From contig JAIBCG010000003.1 of NCBI GenBank assembly GCA_019694295.1, forward strand, positions 37,927 through 101,926: DNA of 64,000 bases, in the 5' to 3' direction. Below are positions 17,817 to 26,214 of this stretch, in pieces. The DNA is from Saprospiraceae bacterium (GTDB lineage: Bacteria > Bacteroidota > Bacteroidia > Chitinophagales > Saprospiraceae). How positions within the stretch are numbered: the stretch's first letter is position 1; the number at the start of each line of letters is the position of its first letter. The position numbers were made by a program, and so were the translations under genes. Below the pieces are notes generated by a model. It searched no databases. It was not told the DNA's origin and saw nothing but the letters and a program-made list of their open reading frames with translations.

Positions 17817-18086
17817 GCAGCTTCATAATAGGTGATAATTAACTAATATTCTTGGATCTTGTTTTTTATTCATTCAAGTTAAGTATTTAACTCACATTAT
17901 AGCTTTATCAAGGTTATAATTTCCTGATTTAATCTTACTTTCGCATTGAAATAAAAAGTACGAACCTTTTCCGGTTTAAATGATTATATAGCATGAAATA
18001 GTTCGGATAAAATTTTGCGCCATGCTGCTACAACCGGACATTTTGATATAGCAAAAATTACAACAATCCAGACCAATAAAATACTA

Positions 18087-21000
18087 ATGAACCCATTGAG
18101 TAAAATGTTATTTTCAACACGTACCATGACCGTACTTTTGCTATTATACGGTATATCGATGGCTGTGGCAACATTCGTTGAGAATGACTTTGATACACCT
18201 ACTGCCAAAACATTAATATACAATGCATCATGGTTCGAATTACTGATGCTTTGGCTTGTGGTTTTGTTTATCCGAAATATTTCTGTCTATAGACTTACAC
18301 GACGTGAAAAATGGCCGGTTTTGGCATTTCACTTGGCGTTTGTATTTATGTTTATTGGCGGTGCAGTTACACGCTATATAAGTTTTGAAGGCCAGATGCC
18401 TATTAAGGAAGGTCAGACCACCAACGAAATCATCAGCGACCTTACTTATTTTAAGCTACATGTGAGTGATGGCGAAAAAGCTATGATTTATGATAAATAT
18501 CCTTACCAGATGTCTTATTTCAATGGAAAAATTACGAGTTGGCCATTCAAAAGATCATTCTCTCAGGATTTTATTTTTGACAAAAAAACCATAACACTTA
18601 AAGTGCTTGATTACATTCCGCTGGCAAAAGATTCTGTAGTACTAACGGAGTCCGGCAAAAGAATGATAAAACTGGTATCGATGGGAGAGCAAGGAAGGGT
18701 AAATAACTATATTGCCGAAGGCGAAATAAAAAGCATTAATGGCACATTGGTAGGCTTCAATGATACTACAGAAGGTATAGTCCGACTGGTAGAAAAGAAT
18801 GGTGATATAGAATTAACACTTCCTACTGATGGAGAGTACATGTCTATGCAGGGTCAAATGATGGGAATGATTACTGATACTACTAAGTTTTCACAAAATT
18901 CAGGTACACTATTGGCCAATCAAGCTTCTATGGTTAATCATCGTGCACTTTATACAGTAGGTAACGGCAGTTTTATTATACCTGAAAAACCATTCAATGG
19001 TGTCATGAAATATTTCAAGGGAGATAAGAATAACCCCTCTGAGAAGAATCTTCCGGGGCTCATCGAAGTAGAGCTTAGTTCGGGAAAGGACAGGGATACA
19101 GTAAACCTAAAAGGCGGACAAGGAATACTAACGCTTAATAATCCGGTAAAGTTAAATGGGCTGGATGTGTCAGTTGGGTTTGGGTCGAAAATGCTGCACA
19201 CATCATTCTTTTTACGTTGCGACGACTTTAAACTCGATCATTATCCCGGCTCAAATAACCCTTCGTCGTATGAAAGCAAAATAACTGTGATAGACGGAGA
19301 AAAAGAGAAGCAGCATAGGATATATATGAACAACGTGATGGATTACCGAGGTTACAGATTTTTTCAGGCCAGTTATTTCCCTGATCAGTCCGGTACTATA
19401 TTATCAGTTAATGCAGACCGTATGGGTACCAATATTACCTATTTCGGATACTTTTTATTGTTTGCGGGTATGTTTTTCAGTTTATTCTGGAAAGATACCC
19501 ATTTTTGGAAGCTAAATGAAAGTCTGAAGCAGATGCATACCATGAAAAGTGTTTTAGTTATAGTTGCTATGTGTGTATCCTCAATTGGTTATGGACAAAA
19601 TGGAGTGCATGATTCAACGCATGTCCATCAAATGTCGGAACATGAGGCAAACCCGACAGCTCAGTTTGCCCGGCCGGATGAACTTGGGCCGGATAAAAGA
19701 ATAAATCCGATACATGCTGAAAAGTTTGCACATCTTCTGGTTCAGGATTTCCAGGGAAGGATCAAACCAATGAACACACACACATTGGAGCTTTTGCGTA
19801 AGCTATACAAAAAAGACCATTATAAGAATGCAGGGCTGTCGCTCAGTTCCGAACAATGGTTTATTTCTATGCAGGTAGATCCTGCTTTTTGGGCTACAGA
19901 ACCAATTATCAAAGTAGGTTCGAAAGGTGGAGATGCTCTGTTGAAAGAAACAAAAGCAAATGATGAAGGCTATACATCTTATGCCAATCTGCTCGACCCT
20001 GAGACAGGAGCATTTATACTTGAAGATAAAGTGAATGCATCCTTCAGTAAGAGGAAAGCTGACCAGACGAATTATGATAAAGAAGTCATAGATGTTACAG
20101 AACGCTTCAATATATTCAGCAATGTGGCTTATGGCTATTATACAAAAGTTGTACCTGTTAAGGATGATCTGAATAACACTTGGCATAGTTGGATCTATAG
20201 CTCAGACCATAATTCGGTAGAGATAGATGACACAGCTTATGTTGTACTTACCAATTATTTCAACTCCGTTAAAGATGGATTAAAAACTGGCAAGTGGGAA
20301 AAAGCAAATGAGAACATCGATATCATGAGCAAACTTCAGAAGACTTGGGGCGCTAAGGTGGTTCCGGCAGATGCCAAAGTAAATCTTGAAATACTCTACA
20401 ATCACGCCAATGCGTTCTTCTGGCTGATGATAGTGTATAGCATGCTGGGAATGTGTCTTGTTTTATTGGGCTTTGCAGAAGTGTTGTCAACCGGCACTAC
20501 TTATAATAAACTTATACGCGTTCTTACAAAAGTATTGCTCGGATTTTTGGTAGCAGCTTTATTAGTACAAGCTGTGACACTGGGTATAAGGTGGTATTTG
20601 TCTGGTCATGCACCTTGGAGTAACGGATATGAAGCAATTGTATTTATCTCGGGCATCGGGGTGTTGGCAGGGTTAATCTTGTACAAAAACCGCAACGCAT
20701 TCATTCCTGCAGCAGGCGCACTAGTTGCTATGATCATGATGGGTTTCGCACACGGTGGCTCCATGCTCGATCCGCAAATAACACCGCTCGAACCCGTGCT
20801 TAAATCGTACTGGCTGATGGTTCACGTGGGTATTATTACTTCAAGTTACGGCTTTTTTGGTTTGTCGGCTGTATTGAGTGTGATTTCGCTGATTCTTTAT
20901 TGTGTAAAGCCCACAGATAAAATCCAGCATTCGATAAAGGAGATGACCATCGTAAACGAGATGTCGCTCACCATTGGTATATTTGCTTTGACAATTGGTA

Positions 21001-21365
21001 CATTCCTGGGTGGCATGTGGGCTAATGAAAGTTGGGGACGATACTGGAGCTGGGACCCCAAAGAGACCTGGGCATTCATTTCAGTAATATTTTATGCTGT
21101 TGTATTGCACTTAAGGCTTGTGCCGAAGCTACGAGGAACCCTTACATTCAATATAGCCAGTTTGTGGGCAATATGGTCGGTAATATTCACCTATTTTGGG
21201 GTCAATTATTATTTGTCCGGGCTTCATTCCTATGCAGCTGGTGATCCGATGCCTGTACCTGCCTGGATTTACATTTCAGCTACAGCAATGTTGGTGTTGA
21301 CACTGTCCGCATACCTGAGGAAGAAGTTGACAGATAAAGCACAAAACTTTGGTCAGTCTGCCTGA
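18087..21365 (+). CDS. Cytochrome c biogenesis ResB-CcsA fusion protein
   Basis: A 1092-aa membrane protein combining both halves of system II cytochrome c maturation. Residues about 1-490 are ResB-like: four membrane helices and a large periplasmic domain with the AVATFVENDFDTPTAK entry motif. After a linker region comes the CcsA part (about 800-1080), with the haem-handling WWD segment WGRYWSWDPKETWAF. The complex moves haem b outward and attaches it to CXXCH apocytochromes, fitting the cbb3 cluster at the left edge. I chose the ATG at MNPLSK over a TTG 24 codons upstream. A one-mismatch -7 element (TACTTTCG) lies at 17936-17943. Confidence 0.92.
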   Translation: MNPLSKMLFSTRTMTVLLLLYGISMAVATFVENDFDTPTAKTLIYNASWFELLMLWLVVLFIRNISVYRLTRREKWPVLAFHLAFVFMFIGGAVTRYISFEGQMPIKEGQTTNEIISDLTYFKLHVSDGEKAMIYDKYPYQMSYFNGKITSWPFKRSFSQDFIFDKKTITLKVLDYIPLAKDSVVLTESGKRMIKLVSMGEQGRVNNYIAEGEIKSINGTLVGFNDTTEGIVRLVEKNGDIELTLPTDGEYMSMQGQMMGMITDTTKFSQNSGTLLANQASMVNHRALYTVGNGSFIIPEKPFNGVMKYFKGDKNNPSEKNLPGLIEVELSSGKDRDTVNLKGGQGILTLNNPVKLNGLDVSVGFGSKMLHTSFFLRCDDFKLDHYPGSNNPSSYESKITVIDGEKEKQHRIYMNNVMDYRGYRFFQASYFPDQSGTILSVNADRMGTNITYFGYFLLFAGMFFSLFWKDTHFWKLNESLKQMHTMKSVLVIVAMCVSSIGYGQNGVHDSTHVHQMSEHEANPTAQFARPDELGPDKRINPIHAEKFAHLLVQDFQGRIKPMNTHTLELLRKLYKKDHYKNAGLSLSSEQWFISMQVDPAFWATEPIIKVGSKGGDALLKETKANDEGYTSYANLLDPETGAFILEDKVNASFSKRKADQTNYDKEVIDVTERFNIFSNVAYGYYTKVVPVKDDLNNTWHSWIYSSDHNSVEIDDTAYVVLTNYFNSVKDGLKTGKWEKANENIDIMSKLQKTWGAKVVPADAKVNLEILYNHANAFFWLMIVYSMLGMCLVLLGFAEVLSTGTTYNKLIRVLTKVLLGFLVAALLVQAVTLGIRWYLSGHAPWSNGYEAIVFISGIGVLAGLILYKNRNAFIPAAGALVAMIMMGFAHGGSMLDPQITPLEPVLKSYWLMVHVGIITSSYGFFGLSAVLSVISLILYCVKPTDKIQHSIKEMTIVNEMSLTIGIFALTIGTFLGGMWANESWGRYWSWDPKETWAFISVIFYAVVLHLRLVPKLRGTLTFNIASLWAIWSVIFTYFGVNYYLSGLHSYAAGDPMPVPAWIYISATAMLVLTLSAYLRKKLTDKAQNFGQSA

Positions 21366-21453
21366 TAGAATACCAGTACCTGCTACTGTAATGTATTGTT
21401 GCTAATCATTCCTATGGTAAGGAAGTGCAACTCTGCAAAATGTAGATTTCACG

Positions 21454-23349
21454 TTAATAATAAGCCCTTACATTCGATTTTTCCATAAAGTTGATGAAGG
21501 CATTATTCACCACTTTGTTACCACCCGGTGTCGGGTAATTACCTGAGAAGTACCAGTCGCCCTTGTGATTAGGGCAGGCAGTATGCAGGTCATCAAGCGT
21601 CTGGAAGATAATTTCTATTTTTGGACCTATTCCTTTCGGAGTAATGATATCGGTTACTTTTTGAGTAATCTTTTCGTAGCTGAATAATCCGTACAGTTCT
21701 GAGACGTAGTTTTTGATTTGATCTTTAGGCAATGATTGTTGCGACTTACATTTTTCGTATGTTTCGTCGAGCAAATGTTCCTGCCCATTTTCTTTCAGAA
21801 GTGCTACCAGTGCAGAAAATGCTACAAAGTCACCCATGACAGACATGTCTATTCCATAACAGTCAGGATACCTTATTTGCGGAGCGGACGACAAGATGAT
21901 GATTTTCTTAGGTAGTAACCGTGCAGCGATACTTATAAGAGAATCGCGAAGGGTTGTTCCTCTAACGATAGAGTCATCAATGAGTACTAATGTGTCTGTA
22001 TTATTTTCAACCAGCCCATAAGTGACATCATAGACATGACTTACCATGTTGCCACGTGTTGCTTCATCAGCTATAAATGTACGAGATTTGTCGTCTTTGA
22101 CGATGAGTTTTTCTGCCCTCACATGCATACTCAGTATATCTTTGAGCTTGGAGGCATTAGGCTTGTCACCGAGTTTTGTTATTTTGTCTAGCTTGACATT
22201 ATTTAGTTCTTTTTCGAGTCCTTCAATCAAGCCATAAAATGCTACTTCAGCCGTATTCGGGATGAATGAAAATACCGTGTGCTTAAAATCATAACCGACC
22301 GCTTCGAGTGCAGGTTTGGCTAATAATTCGCCTAGTTTTTTTCGTTCGGTATATATATCGCGGTCAGTACCTCTTGAGAAATATATTCTTTCGAAGGAGC
22401 AAGGCGTAGCGGTACTCTGTTGAATAAACGGTTGCTCATCCAGTTTTCCATTACTTCTTACTATGAGTGCGTGTCCGGGTTTTATTTCTTTGATGCTTGC
22501 GAACGGTACATCAAATACAGTTTGAATGGCCGGACGTTCGGAAGCAGCTACTACTACCTCTTCATCCTGATAATAAAATGCAGGTCTGATGCCGTTGGGG
22601 TCACGCATTACAAACATATCGCCATGGCCTATCATGCCACTTATGACATAACCGCCATCAAACTTTTTGGATGCACGGGTGAGTATGCGTTGTAAATCCA
22701 AATGCTGGACTATAAGCTGATTGATTTTGGTATTGGAGTAACCGTCAGACTTGAACCAGTCGAACACTCGCTGCACTTCATCATCGAGAAAATGACCAAT
22801 CTTTTCCATTACAGTAACCGTGTCGGTTTTTTCTTTAGGATATTGACCGAGTTCAACGAGTTCTTCGAAAAGTTCTTCTACGTTGGTCATATTGAAATTG
22901 CCGGCCAGCACGAGATTTCTTGATATCCAGTTATTTTGCCTTAAAAATGGATGGCAGTTTTCGACACTATTGTTGCCGTGTGTGCCATATCGCAGGTGAC
23001 CCATGAGCAGTTCGCCAATGTATGGTTTGTTGTTTTTGAGCCAGTCTGGGTTATGTAGTTGTTCGTCCGGTAGATTAACAAAGTTGGAGAATATACCATC
23101 GAATAGGTCACGCAGGTAATTAGGAGAATTTGAGCGTCTTCTGGATATGTACCTTTCGCCGGGTTTCATACCAATTTTGATGGTAGCGACACCTGCACCG
23201 TCTTGTCCGCGGTTGCGTTGTTTGTACATTAGCAACTGAAGCTTTTTCAGACCATAGAATGAAGTACCGTATTTTTCTTCATAATAAGAGATAGGTTTGA
23301 GTAACCGTATCATTGCAATACCGCATTCATGCTTAATTGGGTCGCTCAT
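21454..23349 (-). CDS. Amidophosphoribosyltransferase, long Bacteroidota form
   Basis: A 631-aa class II glutamine amidotransferase of the PurF family, which makes phosphoribosylamine from PRPP and glutamine in purine synthesis. The likely nucleophile is Cys9 in HECGIAM, behind an 8-residue propeptide (MSDPIKHE) that would be cut off. N-terminal motifs include QRNRGQDGAGVA and GHLRYGTHG; the PRPP site is LVLIDDSIVRGTTL. It is about 130 residues longer than E. coli PurF, with insertions in both domains. Many Bacteroidota carry this form in addition to a shorter PurF, so I leave the symbol empty. Its own promoter lies upstream. Confidence 0.9.
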   Translation of the reverse strand: MSDPIKHECGIAMIRLLKPISYYEEKYGTSFYGLKKLQLLMYKQRNRGQDGAGVATIKIGMKPGERYISRRRSNSPNYLRDLFDGIFSNFVNLPDEQLHNPDWLKNNKPYIGELLMGHLRYGTHGNNSVENCHPFLRQNNWISRNLVLAGNFNMTNVEELFEELVELGQYPKEKTDTVTVMEKIGHFLDDEVQRVFDWFKSDGYSNTKINQLIVQHLDLQRILTRASKKFDGGYVISGMIGHGDMFVMRDPNGIRPAFYYQDEEVVVAASERPAIQTVFDVPFASIKEIKPGHALIVRSNGKLDEQPFIQQSTATPCSFERIYFSRGTDRDIYTERKKLGELLAKPALEAVGYDFKHTVFSFIPNTAEVAFYGLIEGLEKELNNVKLDKITKLGDKPNASKLKDILSMHVRAEKLIVKDDKSRTFIADEATRGNMVSHVYDVTYGLVENNTDTLVLIDDSIVRGTTLRDSLISIAARLLPKKIIILSSAPQIRYPDCYGIDMSVMGDFVAFSALVALLKENGQEHLLDETYEKCKSQQSLPKDQIKNYVSELYGLFSYEKITQKVTDIITPKGIGPKIEIIFQTLDDLHTACPNHKGDWYFSGNYPTPGGNKVVNNAFINFMEKSNVRAYY

Positions 23350-23386
23350 AGACGAATTTTAATGTGTGATTATTTGAAGGGATGCA

Positions 23387-23394
23387 CAAAGTTA
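23387..23394 (-). promoter_or_regulatory. -7 promoter element of the amidophosphoribosyltransferase gene
   Basis: TAACTTTG on the minus strand matches TAnnTTTG and lies 37 bases upstream of the ATG. Confidence 0.6.
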
Positions 23395-23464
23395 CGTTCT
23401 TTTTCAGAGAACTTATTTCGCGAACATGAAAAATATATTTTCTTAAAAAATTTTAACACATCAA

Positions 23465-23500
23465 TAAAATGAAAAGGCCCGAGCGAAATCACTCAGGCCT
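23465..23500 (-). terminator. Intrinsic terminator after tRNA-Phe
   Basis: On the minus strand AGGCCTGAG pairs with CTCGGGCCT (one mismatch) around an 11-base loop, followed by TTTTCATTTT. It begins 4 bases after the tRNA 3' end. Confidence 0.85.
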
Positions 23501-23503
23501 ATG

Positions 23504-23576
23504 TGGTACCTCCAGGAATCGAACCAGGGACACATGGATTTTCAGTCCATTGCTCTACCAACTGAGCTAAGGCACC
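23504..23576 (-). tRNA. tRNA-Phe (anticodon GAA)
   Basis: A 73-base cloverleaf. The acceptor stem GGTGCCT pairs with AGGTACC (one G-T pair) and the discriminator base is A. The D-arm contains AGCTCAGTTGGTAGAGC. The anticodon loop CTGAAAA gives anticodon GAA. The T-arm is CCTGG-TTCGATT-CCTGG. CCA is not encoded. It stands alone with its own promoter and terminator. Confidence 0.97.
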
Positions 23577-23599
23577 ATCTTGCTTGTTGGAAGCGGGGG

Positions 23600-23630
23600 C
23601 AAAGGTAAAAGTATTTTTTGATATTTACAA
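23600..23630 (-). promoter_or_regulatory. Promoter of tRNA-Phe
   Basis: TACCTTTG at 23607-23600 (minus strand) matches the -7 element. TTG at 23630-23628 lies exactly 20 bases upstream as the -33 element. The tRNA begins 23 bases after the -7 box. Confidence 0.75.
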
Positions 23631-23737
23631 TAGTATCTCGAAAAGTATTTTTTTAAGAGAAATATTTTTTGTAAAAATAAGCAATAGACAAAAAGGCAAG
23701 AGTTGTGTTATTTGAAGCAGAAGGGGAGTATTTCTAC

Positions 23738-24433
23738 TTATTTGACAGTATAACCTTTGACCTTGCTACAATCAAGATTCATCATTTCGCATTGGCGGCT
23801 TAAAGGATACAGACCGATGGATGCCCTGAGGCTGTCAACGATTTTTGCATTTTCTATCGGCCAGATTCTGAGTTGCGTATTGACGGTACCGCTTTTTTTA
23901 TCGATACTGATGGTGTCATACTTCATTTGTGTACCATACTTCTGGTTTTTGCCGGCAAACATCAATACTCGGTCTTCAAGAGTAGCTGCGTCGGTCAATA
24001 ATATATCACCATTGCGTGCTGCGCTCCAGATAGTATTTACATATTTCGACTGCCGTTTTGGATTGTGCATGATAACAAGAGCTGCTACGTGTTTGAGCGA
24101 GTCACCTACCATAGTTTTTGTAGGGTAGCCTACTTTTTCTATGATAGCCTCCACGAGATTCATGTTGATGGAGTCGAGTATTGTTTGTTTTGCCCAGAGT
24201 TCACCTTCTTCAGGTGTTCTGACGCCCTTGTTTTCTTGGCGAAGTTGTCCTGCGCGGGCACGGTAAATCTGGTCGTCATGCCAAATTTTTTTTAGCTGTG
24301 CCTGTATTTCCTGAGAAGAAAGATATTGCTTCTTTGCTTCCTGATCCGGATGACATGATGTAATTAAAAATGAGACTCCCGCTATGATAAGCAGTAATAG
24401 AAATCGTGCTTGACACACAACGACGTTAATCAT
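23738..24433 (-). CDS. DUF6624-like lipoprotein in an ECF sigma operon
   Basis: A 231-aa lipoprotein: a signal helix ends in LITSC with Cys at residue 27. The mature part shows the pattern I associate with DUF6624: DDQIYRAR near residues 53-60, an alpha-helical middle with VGDSLKHVAALVIMHNP, then LEDRVLMFAGKNQKYGTQ near 150-167. The function of that family is unknown. The start overlaps the stop of the preceding 77-aa gene by 4 bases. That gene in turn follows the sigma factor, so the lipoprotein may be the output or sensor of that sigma system. The family assignment is from memory of motifs. Confidence 0.65.
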   Translation of the reverse strand: MINVVVCQARFLLLLIIAGVSFLITSCHPDQEAKKQYLSSQEIQAQLKKIWHDDQIYRARAGQLRQENKGVRTPEEGELWAKQTILDSINMNLVEAIIEKVGYPTKTMVGDSLKHVAALVIMHNPKRQSKYVNTIWSAARNGDILLTDAATLEDRVLMFAGKNQKYGTQMKYDTISIDKKSGTVNTQLRIWPIENAKIVDSLRASIGLYPLSRQCEMMNLDCSKVKGYTVK

Positions 24434-24663
24434 TTACCTTTTAGTTTTCGGAGAATGTTTTCTAGCAAACCAGAATTGCTCTTGTGTCGGTCAACTCTTT
24501 CTTTGATAAGCTTCCTGAAATTTTCATCTTGGTCGTAAGATGGCATTATGTTTTCTTGTAAATTGGGAGGCAACATTGAGTAACAAATATTTCTGTCCTT
24601 ATTATTTGCGAATTGTGCATTTGGTTCCTGTTTTTCTGTTATTTTTTTATTTTGCTCTTCCAT
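24430..24663 (-). CDS. Small soluble protein after an ECF sigma factor, function unknown
   Basis: A 77-aa, highly polar protein without a membrane segment. The first half is Asn/Gln-rich; the second half (FRKLIKERVDRHKSNSGLLENILRKLKGK region) looks like one or two basic amphipathic helices. It lies 51 bases after the ECF sigma gene and overlaps the next gene by 4 bases, so it is surely translated. The position is where an anti-sigma factor is normally found, but it lacks a zinc-finger (HxxxCxxC) motif and a transmembrane helix. It might still bind the sigma factor. I do not recognise the family. Confidence 0.6.
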   Translation of the reverse strand: MEEQNKKITEKQEPNAQFANNKDRNICYSMLPPNLQENIMPSYDQDENFRKLIKERVDRHKSNSGLLENILRKLKGK

Positions 24664-24714
24664 TGTTGGGTCAATTTTTACATTTCCAAATATTAATTTT
24701 TGAATTTCATATAA

Positions 24715-25278
24715 TCATTTTTTTGTAGAAATGCCTATTTTCTTAGCATAATCATAGAGTTTGATTTTTATCATTGCACGAGCGCGGTGCAATCTTGAAC
24801 GTACTGTGCCGAGCGGTATTCCCAGAATTTTTGAAATTTCTTCGTACGAGAAATCTTCAAGATCACACAATACAATCAAAGAACGGTACTCTACAGAAAG
24901 ACTATTCAGAGCATTGGTTACTTCATCACCCAATATCATTCCTGCCAACTCCGGGTCAAACTCAATGTTTTCAGGTATTTCTATATCAATATCACCCTCG
25001 ACTCCCCTAAGAGCATCTTCAAAATCAACTTTAACGCCACCTCTGTTTTTCTTGCGATATTCGTTGATGAAGTTGTTTTTCAATATCTTAAACAACCATG
25101 CCTTCGAATTAGTTCCATCCTGGAAGTAATTGATGTGTTTGAATGCTTTGAAGTAAGTTTCTTGTACCAGATCATCTGCCTCTTGTGCATTGTGTGTCAG
25201 ATAAAAGGCAAAGTTGTGTAGTGCATCTATGTGGCTGAGCAACTCTTCTTCAAAAATATTTTCTTTTTCATTGTTCAT
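24715..25278 (-). CDS. ECF-family RNA polymerase sigma factor
   Basis: A 187-aa group IV sigma factor. Sigma region 2 spans about residues 10-80, with NAQEADDLVQETYFKAF (region 2.2) and SKAWLFKILKNNFINEYRKKNR (2.3-2.4). Region 4 spans about 118-175, with YRSLIVLCDLEDFSYEEISKILGIPLGTVRSRLHRAR forming its helix-turn-helix. Between them is an acidic linker (residues about 84-110). It heads an operon with a 77-aa protein and a DUF6624-like lipoprotein. The -7 box lies so close that transcription would begin at or next to the ATG. Confidence 0.95.
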   Translation of the reverse strand: MNNEKENIFEEELLSHIDALHNFAFYLTHNAQEADDLVQETYFKAFKHINYFQDGTNSKAWLFKILKNNFINEYRKKNRGGVKVDFEDALRGVEGDIDIEIPENIEFDPELAGMILGDEVTNALNSLSVEYRSLIVLCDLEDFSYEEISKILGIPLGTVRSRLHRARAMIKIKLYDYAKKIGISTKK

Positions 25279-25282
25279 GCCC

Positions 25283-25290
25283 CAAAAGTA
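25283..25290 (-). promoter_or_regulatory. -7 promoter element of the ECF sigma operon
   Basis: TACTTTTG on the minus strand matches TAnnTTTG. It ends only 4 bases before the ATG, so the predicted transcription start coincides with the initiation codon. Confidence 0.55.
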
Positions 25291-25438
25291 GCATTACTAC
25301 TCAATATTTTTAACATTTAAACTCCCCAATTTTGTAACATACCTCGATTTTATCACACAACTTGGAGACAAAATCTACATTTTGATTGTTGAATAATATG
25401 CTATAATAACTTTATGCGCAATATTTGTCCAACCAGTA

Positions 25439-26080
25439 TTAAAACCACCCGTTCGTCTTTGCCTTTTCGAATAGCCACTTGACAGGTGTTCGGAGTTTGT
25501 CGCCGGTGAGTGTGTCGCACAGAAAAAACAGAAAGTATTCGTTCAAATGGTTAGGAATACGATTTTCCAGTCTTTTTAACCGAGAATCTGAGAGCTCCTG
25601 ATTTTTTTCAACCACTGCTGCCCGCCAAGCGTAGAATGCTTCATCGTGCATTTCAGTTATTTCGCATAATTCGAAACTCAGGTTTTGGTTTTCGAGATAT
25701 TTGCGTGCTAGTACGCCATGATGCTTAGTCCAATCACGTGGTACATTTCTGTCTTCCTGATATTTAAATGTGTCGTGGATGAGTGCGATAATTCTCAACA
25801 TTGTACGTGTGTCTGCATCCTCATTTCTAAGATTGTTGATGTTATTAAATACTTCCTTTATGTGGTAAGCTACCTTACCCTCAGGATGACCATACCGAGG
25901 CAGTCCCCACATAAGTCCTTCTATTACCTCCGGTCTTGTTATAAATTCGGCTTCGATGGAAGTTTCCGGTTCGAGCAAGGCAAACAGACCGTTGCGTTCA
26001 AGTATTTTCTGATACGCTGAATATGCCGGTATTTCGGGTCTTTTTACAAAAAAATGATCTGTTATATCTTGTACCTCCAT
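25439..26080 (-). CDS. HD-domain phosphohydrolase-like protein
   Basis: A 213-aa protein with an HD metal-binding core. His occurs in RYGHPEGKVAYHIKEV, the HD pair in IIALIHDTFKYQ, and a later Asp in FFLCDTLTGDK. HD proteins hydrolyse phosphoester or nucleotide substrates; this one has no partner domain that would tell which. I chose the ATG at MEVQDITDHF. The longer frame begins with TTG and would add 16 hydrophobic residues (MFNYLLTITTLSLCLP), a possible signal that cannot be excluded. It stands alone between an ECF sigma operon and a divergent protease gene. Confidence 0.75.
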   Translation of the reverse strand: MEVQDITDHFFVKRPEIPAYSAYQKILERNGLFALLEPETSIEAEFITRPEVIEGLMWGLPRYGHPEGKVAYHIKEVFNNINNLRNEDADTRTMLRIIALIHDTFKYQEDRNVPRDWTKHHGVLARKYLENQNLSFELCEITEMHDEAFYAWRAAVVEKNQELSDSRLKRLENRIPNHLNEYFLFFLCDTLTGDKLRTPVKWLFEKAKTNGWF

Positions 26081-26163
26081 AGGCAAGCAGAGCGATAATG
26101 TTGTTATTGTTAAAAGATAGTTAAACAAATTAATTCATAAAATCTAATTATGCTTCTATTCGT

Positions 26164-26171
26164 TAACTTTA
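26164..26171 (+). promoter_or_regulatory. Possible -7 element of the HtrA gene
   Basis: TAACTTTA differs from TAnnTTTG in the last base and lies 43 bases upstream of the ATG. Weak evidence. Confidence 0.3.
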
Positions 26172-26214
26172 CATACACATTTTATACATCAAACATACAA
26201 AATCTCAATTAATT

